From positions 248,001 through 312,000 of the forward strand of contig CAVVRY010000003.1 in NCBI GenBank assembly GCA_963750735.1: a stretch of DNA of 64,000 bases, in the 5' to 3' direction. Positions 10,032 through 18,354 of the stretch are shown piece after piece. Under the pieces are notes generated by a model. It searched no databases, was not told where the DNA came from, and was given only the letters and a program-made list of their open reading frames with translations. Each line of letters starts with the position of its first letter. The first letter of the stretch is position 1. The stretch comes from JANTGF01 sp963750735 (GTDB lineage Bacteria > Bacteroidota > Bacteroidia > Bacteroidales > VadinHA17). Position numbers and translations under genes: made by a program.

Positions 10032-13000
10032 CTATTTGTTTTTGATCTTATACCACAACAGGGAATCATTATTTGGTGCAGCCAGCAAATAGTCTTCATT
10101 ATCAACTGTTATTCTGGCTATTCTTCTGATTTCTTTCTGGCTGAAATTTATTCCGGTTTCCAACCCATCGAGAATCCTGCCATCACCTGAAAGCATGGTT
10201 CCCGTGTTGGACACAAACCGTCCATGGTAAGAAGATACTCCAAGAAAATTAGCAGCCATCAGTATATCTTCTTTTCCATCAGCATTTAAATCATTCACAA
10301 AAAAACGATTGATGGGAGAGATTTGCAATTCATCTCCAAAGGGAATAAAAGTAAAGGATTCCCCATTGTTGCTCAGGTATCCTGAAGCCAGCGTGGTTGC
10401 GTTTAGTAACGATGCTTGCGTCAGAGCTTCTTTTCCAAAAACCTGTTCCATGGTTTTGCCTGCAAAATCATGATAAGAGAGAAATCGTTCTCCGATCATG
10501 CCCTCCAGCTGGCTGTCAAGTTCATCTTTTGAATTAATTGGATAATACTCCCCATTTTTTTCCAATGCAATAAGCGTTTCTATCTGGCCGTTTCCATCGA
10601 AATCGTCAACATACATTTTTAAAGAAAACTTTCGAGAACCATGAAATTTGCTGTTTAAACCCCAGTTGCCCAATAAATAATCCATATTCCCATCCTTATC
10701 TATATCGGCAGGTTGAATGGTTCTCCATAATCCTTCAATGGCTTCAGGAAGATATTCTTCTGTGACATTGATAAAGGTTCCATTTTCGTTGCTAAAAAAC
10801 TGAGGAGACATCCATTCACCGACCAGAATCAGACCCGGGAATTGATCTCCGCTAAAGTAGCACCACAGAGCATCGGTAATCATCCCCACATTTTTTAATG
10901 CCGGTTGGTCGCTCAGAGAGAAATTCCCCTGCCCGTCATTAATTAAAAGAAAGGAATTTGGAATTTCTCCAAAACGGTAAGAAACAGCACGTCCACCAAC
11001 AAATATATCCAGATCACCATCAAGGTCATAATCAGTCATTCGTGCAACAGAACCGTTTTCAAAATAGTCCGGGACTGCCTGTTCGTTTTTAGTGAAATTG
11101 CCTTTCCCATCGTTAAAATAAATACGATCTTTCAGTTCCGGTCTTTGATTGAAGAATTCACCACCGGCTGATACAACAAACAGGTCAAGGTCGCCATCAC
11201 CATCAAGGTCATTAAAATGTGCATCAACATCTTCAGTAATCCTGTCGGCAATAAAATCAGGTATTTCCATTATAGAGAATCCCTCTTTGATCTGGATGAA
11301 AAGTCTGGCTGCGTATAATTTTGACCCGCCCAGAAATACATCTAGCAAACCATCACCGTTTACATCGCCAATCGCCAATGCAGGACCTTCAGCTGAAATT
11401 TTATAAGGGATGAGTTTTTCCCTGTTAAAATCTTCGTATCTGTTTTCTTCATGAGCTACTAAAATGATTTTTGAAGTATCAGGTGGTCCAAACCATTTTT
11501 CATGGACTGGATTTAATCGTGCCCAGTCAAATTGCTTCAGGTTTTCTGAAGGGCTTATATTCAATGTCTGGTTGGCATCTACCAGTTCATGCTTTTGGTA
11601 ACTGTTGTCTGGCCAAATGATAATCAGCGAATCAATAATTTTTGAAGTACCTAATCCGAAATGAAGAACTGGTTCAACCGAAGATTGGAAACCACGGGTG
11701 CAGTTTAACTGGCGTGTTTGTAATTTATTTTTGTTATAAAGCAAAACTTTTGTTCCGATGCCAAATCTGTTTTCATTTCGGTAATTAAATCTCATTTTCA
11801 GATAGTTGTAGGCTTTACTGTTCTTATTATTGTAGATAACAGGAGAATTACAGTAGTTATTGATTACTAAATCCAGATCTCCGTCATTATCAAGGTCCGC
11901 ATATGCAGATCCATTGGATTTAAGTGTATCAATGGGCATCCATTCCCCCGACATATTTGTGAACCGATTCCCGTCACCCTGGAACACGTAATTGTGAACG
12001 ATACCCGAAGGCATTGTATTTATTGCTTCATTGTCCACTAAATGAGTTTTGCTTAATTTATTCCGGATTTGTTTTCCGGAAATGAATTTGATATAATCAA
12101 GATCATTAGGTCTGCGGTGAATACCTGTCGTAATGAACAGATCTATAATACCATCCTGATCCAGATCTGCAAACAGGGGGGACCAGCTCCAATCGGAAGC
12201 AGCGACCCCACTGATAAGAGCTTTTTCAGAGAAGAATTCGCCACCCTTGTTAATCTGAAGCATATTGCGCATATACTGGGGATGATAGCCCAATTTAGTC
12301 CGTCTTTTCTGTAAATCAATAGGTTCATCACCCTTAGAAGCTTTCAGAATTTTTTCTTCTTCGGGTAAAATATCAAGTGTTATGATATCAACAAACCCAT
12401 CTCCATTTATGTCTGCAATGTCGTTACCCATTGAGAAACGGCTGACCATGCCGAAATGCTTCTTAAGTTGTTCCGAAAAAGTACCGTCACCATTGTTGAT
12501 ATAATAATAATCGTCTTCGTGAAAATCGTTACCCACGTAAATATCATCCCATCCATCGTTGTTAAAATCGGCAATTCCGAGTCCCAGTCCATAACCAATA
12601 GGGCCACCCAGCAAACCGGCTTTTTCACTGACATCAACAAAACGGCCTCCCTGGTTCTCCATCAATTTGTCACCTGATACGTAGTTATGCTGGTAACGCA
12701 GAGTGGCAGGTCCGTATGAGCTGGTTGTGTGAACGGCCTGGTTTAGAAGGTACATGTCAAGGTCGCCATCTTTATCGTAATCGAAAAATGCTGCAGATCC
12801 TGAATAGCTATCAAAATCAAGTCCATACCTGCGTGCTTCTTCTTTAAAAGTTCCATCTCCCTGGTTAATGTAGAGTTCATTCCTTCCATCAAAACCGCAT
12901 ACACCAACAACTGCCATTACATAAATATCCAGAAAGCCATCCTGATTTACATCTGCCATTACCGAACCGGTATTCCAATCGGAATGACCACCAACTTTTG

Positions 13001-13328
13001 CCTGGTCTGTTATATTTTTGAATTTTAAGTCACCCTGGTTCAGATACAGGGCATTGCTTTGTTGGTTAGCAATAAAAAAAAGATCGGGAAGTGAATCATT
13101 ATTGATATCACCTATAGAAACGCCACCACCATTGTAGAAATACAGATAATCCAAAATATTGGCATCATCGCCATCCACAACCTTATTGACGAAATCAATA
13201 CCTGATTCAGATGAAAGAACCAAGTCAAATTGCTTGCTGTCATTTCGGTCACATGCAACGACCGTAACAAACAGGAACAAAAAGTAAAATATATTACTTA
13301 ATGATTTTATATATTTTTGATCCTTCAT
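10032..13328 (-). CDS. second CRTAC1-like lipoprotein (FG-GAP/VCBS repeats plus ASPIC/UnbV domain)
   Basis: An intact 1098-residue protein with a lipoprotein signal (VTVVAC, Cys26). Residues 65-500 hold several FG-GAP/VCBS blades, each with an Asp-rich calcium loop such as DINNDSLPD, DYDKDGDLD, DFNNDGWDD and DLDNDGDLD. ASPIC/UnbV lies at about 505-592, with the conserved RGFQSSVEPVLHFGLG. A second propeller region with more DxDxDG loops fills 640-1090. Family members are often annotated as RNA-binding UnbV-like, but nothing here suggests RNA binding; extracellular binding or adhesion is more likely. Its start overlaps the end of the first paralogue by 35 bp, so the two are co-transcribed downstream of SusC1/SusD1. 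Confidence 0.92.
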   Translation of the reverse strand: MKDQKYIKSLSNIFYFLFLFVTVVACDRNDSKQFDLVLSSESGIDFVNKVVDGDDANILDYLYFYNGGGVSIGDINNDSLPDLFFIANQQSNALYLNQGDLKFKNITDQAKVGGHSDWNTGSVMADVNQDGFLDIYVMAVVGVCGFDGRNELYINQGDGTFKEEARRYGLDFDSYSGSAAFFDYDKDGDLDMYLLNQAVHTTSSYGPATLRYQHNYVSGDKLMENQGGRFVDVSEKAGLLGGPIGYGLGLGIADFNNDGWDDIYVGNDFHEDDYYYINNGDGTFSEQLKKHFGMVSRFSMGNDIADINGDGFVDIITLDILPEEEKILKASKGDEPIDLQKRRTKLGYHPQYMRNMLQINKGGEFFSEKALISGVAASDWSWSPLFADLDQDGIIDLFITTGIHRRPNDLDYIKFISGKQIRNKLSKTHLVDNEAINTMPSGIVHNYVFQGDGNRFTNMSGEWMPIDTLKSNGSAYADLDNDGDLDLVINNYCNSPVIYNNKNSKAYNYLKMRFNYRNENRFGIGTKVLLYNKNKLQTRQLNCTRGFQSSVEPVLHFGLGTSKIIDSLIIIWPDNSYQKHELVDANQTLNISPSENLKQFDWARLNPVHEKWFGPPDTSKIILVAHEENRYEDFNREKLIPYKISAEGPALAIGDVNGDGLLDVFLGGSKLYAARLFIQIKEGFSIMEIPDFIADRITEDVDAHFNDLDGDGDLDLFVVSAGGEFFNQRPELKDRIYFNDGKGNFTKNEQAVPDYFENGSVARMTDYDLDGDLDIFVGGRAVSYRFGEIPNSFLLINDGQGNFSLSDQPALKNVGMITDALWCYFSGDQFPGLILVGEWMSPQFFSNENGTFINVTEEYLPEAIEGLWRTIQPADIDKDGNMDYLLGNWGLNSKFHGSRKFSLKMYVDDFDGNGQIETLIALEKNGEYYPINSKDELDSQLEGMIGERFLSYHDFAGKTMEQVFGKEALTQASLLNATTLASGYLSNNGESFTFIPFGDELQISPINRFFVNDLNADGKEDILMAANFLGVSSYHGRFVSNTGTMLSGDGRILDGLETGINFSQKEIRRIARITVDNEDYLLAAPNNDSLLWYKIKNK

Positions 13329-16300
13329 TGTTGATTCCCAATATTAAATATTGTTTATCATTCATTATTATCTCATTGATGCTTTTAACTACTCCCAGAC
13401 CGGAAGTCCCTATTTGTTCAGGTTTCATGAATCCACTTTCACTTCCCCAAAGCAAATGTGCAAAACCTGCATCAAGTCTTCCAAACTGGGGTTTATAACT
13501 ATGATTATTTTCACCTAAAACGATATCAATATTACCATCATCATTCACATCAGCTGCTAAAATCACATTTACACATGTAAACTGAATTACCTGTGGCAGA
13601 GCTTCTATTCTATACTGATTTTCGCCTTCGTTGTATGCCAAAACGCTTTCAGAAGTAATAACCTTTTTTACAATGGAATTTGTAACTACAGCATCGGGAA
13701 GTAATTCATAAATGGATTTTTCAGCATATTCAGCAAAATTCAAGTCTTTCTTTAGGAGAGAAGGAATTTGAGCCGTAATTTCTCTTTTTAAAGGAACAGG
13801 CTTGTCTTTACCTTCAATATATCTCGTAAATATCTGTTCGATTGTACCATTGTTATCGAAGTCGTTCACAAACATCTTTACCGGTGCCGCTCTGCTTACT
13901 TTTATGTATGAGTTGTTGCCCCTGTTACCAAGCACCATGTCCATGTCTCCATCATTGTCTAAATCAGCAACCGATACAGCGTTCCACCATCCAGTCAGGG
14001 AGTCAAGCGAGGTTTCAAGTGGACTTAACCGACGTCCTGAATTTTGATGGATAACAGGAGCCATCCATTGGCCTACAACAACAAGATCTTTCAAACCATC
14101 TTCATCCATATCATGCCATGCTGCATCTGTGACCATTCCCATTTTGTTGAATTTATATGCTTTGGCTTCAGTGATATCTTTGAATTTTCCTCCTCCGTCG
14201 TTTTCGAGCAGATAGTGTTTGGGATTAATGCCGTATATACGTGAAACGCTTAAACTGCCTACAAACAGGTCCATATCACCATCCTGGTCGAAATCATAGG
14301 GTGCAACGACAGAAGTATTATACCTGAAATCCGGTATTGCAGCATCCACTTTATCAAATGTACCTTTACCATTATTAATATACAGACGATCGCGTAATAA
14401 CCTGGAATCATCTTGTTTATCGTTTCCTCCAGAGCCTACATAAAGATCCAGGTCCCTGTCGCCATCTGCATCAAGGAACCTGGCGGCAGTATCTTCAAAT
14501 TTTTTGTCCTTCTCGAAGCAGTCATTTTTTTGAAGTATCATTTTTCCATTAGCCGACTGAAGATAAATTTGTCCCCTGTAATCAGTAGCTCCTCCAATAA
14601 ATACATCATCAAGACCATCGTTGTTTAAATCGCCCACATCCATTGCAGGTCCTTCGCGAGATAACATTTGAGCAATTAAACCCTCGTAATCAAAATCGAT
14701 GTAAAAGTTCTCTTTATGCGGATCAAATGGCGAATCACATTCAACTAATTTTTCAGTTGCTGTTATACTGCTTTTATTAATAAGCTCATATTTCGTTGCA
14801 TCTTTGATGTTGAATGTAATCAATTGGTCACCGCTAATATTCTCAGCGATTTGTCTTTTACGGTTGGGCCAGATAACTTCAACAGAATCAACCTCAGTTA
14901 CATTACCTAAACCAAAATTTAAAATATGACCAACAGAAGATTGGAAACCTCTGGATGAGATCATCTCTTGCTTATGAGTTTGATCATCGTAAAAGACATT
15001 CACAACACTACCAATACCGAAGGTATTTTGACCTTCACCTTCTAACTGCACTTTCAGAAAATGATTACTTGTTTTTTCATTGGTTTTATTCTCATATACA
15101 AAACAGGGCTGGTTAACATTGTTTATAATTAAATCAAGGTCTCCATCATTATCAAGGTCTCCATAAGCAGTACCATTAGAGAAACTTGGGATGTCGAATC
15201 CCCATTCGGCACTCATATTGGTAAAAGTTAAATTCCCATTGTTTCTGAGTGCATAATTCGGAACAGGTTTACTTGGCATTTTATTGATGATCGAGTCAAC
15301 TACTTCTTTTTTCCCTGACAGGGTCATTTTTTGAATAATCTCGTTAGCAAAAAAATCGATAAAGTCCTGGTTGGTAAGATCATGATAAATTCCGTTTGAT
15401 ACAAAAATATCGATGTACCCATCGTTGTTCATATCGAACATTATGGGTCCCCAGCTCCAGTCGGTTTCTGCTACACCAGAATGAAAAGCAATTTCGGAAA
15501 ATGTTCCATTGCCATTATTCAGTTGCAAAGTATTTTGCATAAACTGGTGATAAAAATCGTCCCTCAACTTGAGTTGGTAAATATCGTATCGTTCAAATTC
15601 GCTGGTATTTTTTAATCGCGTATCTCCTTCCGGTAACATATCTGTTACATATATTTCAGAGAAGCCATCGTTATTAATGTCGGCCATATCTACTCCCATT
15701 GAGGCAAGGCTTAAATGGGCCATCCAATCTTTTATACTTTCTTTAAAAGTTCCATCTCCGTTATTGATGTATAAATAATCTCGTTCATAGAAGTCGTTCG
15801 CAACATAGATATCCGGCATCATATCCTGGTTGATATCACCAACCGTTACTCCCATTCCAAATCCAATAAGGCTGCCATAAATGCCAGCTTCCTCACTCAC
15901 ATCTTTAAATTTACCATGATCATTTCTTAGCAGTTTATCACCACCACCCTTTACCAATTCGGGTACGTCCCATTTTTCGCTTCTCACCATACGCTGGTTG
16001 GAGTACCCCATGCTGTTTACAGGAATAAAACTGTTATTCAGGATATAAACATCCAGATCACCATCCATATCATAATCAAAAAAGGCAGCATGTGTTGTAA
16101 AACCGTTATCTGCCAATCCGTATTTTTCAGCCTTTTCAGAAAAAGTTTGATCACCATTGTTGATGAATAGTTCATTTTTCTGGTTATCACCCTTAACATT
16201 TCCTGCATTGCAGACATAAATATCCAGTAAACCATCCCCATTGACATCAACCATCACCACACCGGTAGACCAGGCGTGTTCACCTGCAACTCCTGAACTG

Positions 16301-16617
16301 GCAGTTATGTCCTGAAATTTGAAGTCACCCTGGTTCAAAAACAATTTGTTTTTCTCCATATTAGCTGTCATATAAATATCAGCTAAACCATCGTTATTGA
16401 TGTCTCCGATTCCAACTCCTCCCCCATTGTAGAAATTTCGGTAGAGAAATATATTTAAGTTTTTCTCATTGGTTATTTTATTGATGAAACTGATACCACT
16501 CACTTCAGAAGGTATCAGCTGGAACAAGGTGTCTTTGCGGATTTCAACCTTTTGATTATTCCGACAACCGGCGATTAATAAGGCAATAAAAAATGATAGA
16601 ATTTTAATCCTGTTCAC
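13294..16617 (-). CDS. first CRTAC1-like lipoprotein (FG-GAP/VCBS repeats plus ASPIC/UnbV domain)
   Basis: An intact 1107-residue paralogue of the two following genes. LLIAGC at the N-terminus is a lipobox. Calcium-loop blades (DINNDGLAD, DYDMDGDLD, DMNNDGYID, DLDNDGDLD) run through the first 490 residues. The ASPIC/UnbV domain with RGFQSSVGHILNFGLG is at roughly 510-600, and a second repeat set reaches the C-terminus. It follows SusD1 by 178 bp, a gap that contains a hairpin, so its transcription may depend on read-through or on its own promoter. Function is unknown; association with SusCD pairs is a recurring pattern in Bacteroidota. Confidence 0.92.
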   Translation of the reverse strand: MNRIKILSFFIALLIAGCRNNQKVEIRKDTLFQLIPSEVSGISFINKITNEKNLNIFLYRNFYNGGGVGIGDINNDGLADIYMTANMEKNKLFLNQGDFKFQDITASSGVAGEHAWSTGVVMVDVNGDGLLDIYVCNAGNVKGDNQKNELFINNGDQTFSEKAEKYGLADNGFTTHAAFFDYDMDGDLDVYILNNSFIPVNSMGYSNQRMVRSEKWDVPELVKGGGDKLLRNDHGKFKDVSEEAGIYGSLIGFGMGVTVGDINQDMMPDIYVANDFYERDYLYINNGDGTFKESIKDWMAHLSLASMGVDMADINNDGFSEIYVTDMLPEGDTRLKNTSEFERYDIYQLKLRDDFYHQFMQNTLQLNNGNGTFSEIAFHSGVAETDWSWGPIMFDMNNDGYIDIFVSNGIYHDLTNQDFIDFFANEIIQKMTLSGKKEVVDSIINKMPSKPVPNYALRNNGNLTFTNMSAEWGFDIPSFSNGTAYGDLDNDGDLDLIINNVNQPCFVYENKTNEKTSNHFLKVQLEGEGQNTFGIGSVVNVFYDDQTHKQEMISSRGFQSSVGHILNFGLGNVTEVDSVEVIWPNRKRQIAENISGDQLITFNIKDATKYELINKSSITATEKLVECDSPFDPHKENFYIDFDYEGLIAQMLSREGPAMDVGDLNNDGLDDVFIGGATDYRGQIYLQSANGKMILQKNDCFEKDKKFEDTAARFLDADGDRDLDLYVGSGGNDKQDDSRLLRDRLYINNGKGTFDKVDAAIPDFRYNTSVVAPYDFDQDGDMDLFVGSLSVSRIYGINPKHYLLENDGGGKFKDITEAKAYKFNKMGMVTDAAWHDMDEDGLKDLVVVGQWMAPVIHQNSGRRLSPLETSLDSLTGWWNAVSVADLDNDGDMDMVLGNRGNNSYIKVSRAAPVKMFVNDFDNNGTIEQIFTRYIEGKDKPVPLKREITAQIPSLLKKDLNFAEYAEKSIYELLPDAVVTNSIVKKVITSESVLAYNEGENQYRIEALPQVIQFTCVNVILAADVNDDGNIDIVLGENNHSYKPQFGRLDAGFAHLLWGSESGFMKPEQIGTSGLGVVKSINEIIMNDKQYLILGINNEGSKIYKIIK

Positions 16618-16716
16618 AGATTGGATGATTTCTGAATTTTACAAAAACCCGGAAGCGTATATATTGTATTAATCAAGGTTTAAATTTAGCCCTATTTAAT
16701 TAATTTTAAAAATATA

Positions 16717-16745
16717 TTAGCCAGAGTGCATTGCATTCTGGCTAA
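16717..16745 (-). terminator. hairpin between SusD1 and the CRTAC1-like genes
   Basis: TTAGCCAGAGTGCA and TGCATTCTGGCTAA pair as a 14-bp stem with one G-T wobble and almost no loop. On the - strand it is followed by TATATTTTT. It is consistent with an intrinsic terminator or attenuator that lowers expression of the downstream genes relative to SusC1/SusD1. Confidence 0.65.
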
Positions 16746-16795
16746 TAATAACTAATCCGTACGATTGTATAAGCTTGTACTACCTAAGTGTTTAA

Positions 16796-18332
16796 TTAAT
16801 ATCCCGGATTTTGTATTAAATCTGGATTTGCCACAATCTGAGCTGAAGGGAACGGGAATAATAAATAAGTTGGATCGGAAGCCGGTTTTTGGTCCCATGC
16901 TTCAAGGAATTTTCCATAACGGACAAGGTCATTACGTCTCCAGCCTTCAATGTATAATTCACGACCTCTTTCCTCTAACATATCATCTTCAGTGAGGGAT
17001 GCCAGTGGTGTGGCTCCCCGGACCGTTCTCAGGTCATTTACAATAGTCAGTGCGCCTGAATTATCCCCAGTACGCATTAAAGCTTCTGCTTTCGATAACA
17101 GCACATCGCTATATCTTAAGAATGCAAAGTCATTTCCTGGTACATCTTCCGCATTCATATCCGGAATATATTTGAACACACGAACACCACTGACCTCAAG
17201 AAGAGGACCTGAAACCATAATTGGACTTTCCAAAGTAAATGATAATGGATTTCCCTGGCGGTCTTTCAATTCTTCACCTGCTGCATTATACTGTTGTCCG
17301 AAAGCGAGACCAGCCAATAAACCGGTTTGTGCTTTTAATGTCGGTAATTCAGTACTTTTACGCTGGTCACCATCATCAAAAGTATTATAAAAATCAGCCA
17401 GAGTAGTAAAACCATTCCATCCGCTCGGAGTTTGATTATAATGCAATCCTGCCATCCATGTTCCCCGCATACTATTTGAATGAATACCTGCAGTATTATT
17501 TGAACAGAAAATTAACTCTGAGGAATTTTCGCCATTATCGGAGGTGAAGTTTTCGAAATATTCAGGTTCCAGTGCAAAATTACCCGAGTTGATTATGGCA
17601 TCACAGTTTGAAATAACCTTGTCCATATCATCATGTACCAAACGAAAATGTCTGTCGATCATCACTATCAAAAACTGGCTTATTCAAGTATGCTTTAGCC
17701 AATAAAGCATATGCTGCAGCCTGGGTGGCCACCCATGGATCATCAGAAACAGGTAAGTCACCAACAATTGCTTCCAGCTCAGAGATTACATAAGCAATTG
17801 CTTCAGGGCTGCTCATAACAGTTGGTATATCAGAAAGAGGTGCTCCTGGTTCACGCATCGGAACCTGACCCCATCCGTCGCAAATCCAAAATACATAAAA
17901 GGCTCTCAGGAAACGTGCTTCAGCTTCTTGCTGCGCAGCTGGATTGAATTGAAGAAGGTCAATTGCCGAAAATAATCCGGAAGTTAATCTGTTAAAGTAA
18001 TTACGTAAAGTTGCATGATCTGCATCCCAGGTTTGCTGGTGTAACGCACGCCATGCACCATTGTCATCCCAATCACCGCCACGTGTAGGTGCAATCCAGG
18101 TATCAGCGGTATGTTCAGCTATGATATCCGATCCACTACCGTGAATTTCGCGGAGGGTAGCGTATGCTTCAGTTAATAAACTTGAAACATCTGGTGTTGT
18201 ACCTGAGGTAGCTTCTTCTACCTGTTTTAATGTTAACCGGTCTTCTAATTTTTCATCAAGTTTTGAACAACCAACAATTACAAAAGTGATGAGTGCAATT
18301 ACAGCCGGTAGCTTTGTTCCAATATTTTTCAT
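16796..18332 (-). pseudogene. SusD1, RagB/SusD-family glycan-binding lipoprotein with one frame break
   Basis: The N-terminal frame (18332-17631) gives a lipoprotein signal (VIVGCSKLD) and the TPR-rich SusD fold (EARFLRAFYVFW, AYALLAKAYLNK). The C-terminal frame (17671-16796) gives FAFLRYSDVLLSKAEALMR, RGRELYIEGWRRNDLVRYGKF and the usual ending QNPGY. Removing one base, most simply a C at 17638-17639, joins them into a 511-residue protein of normal SusD length. SusD proteins cap the SusC barrel and bind the glycan at the cell surface. The start is 22 bp after SusC1. A real frameshift would remove the C-terminal half and abolish binding, leaving SusC1 without its lid. Confidence 0.87.
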
Positions 18333-18354
18333 GATTTTAATTTTCTAAGTTTTT

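Noticed and set aside
13294..13328. Possible wrong start for the second CRTAC1-like gene because of the 35-bp overlap
   Set aside because: The overlap region encodes its lipoprotein signal peptide, so the start is kept.
16950..17390. Open frame on the + strand (146 codons)
   Set aside because: Antisense to SusD1, with no recognisable features.
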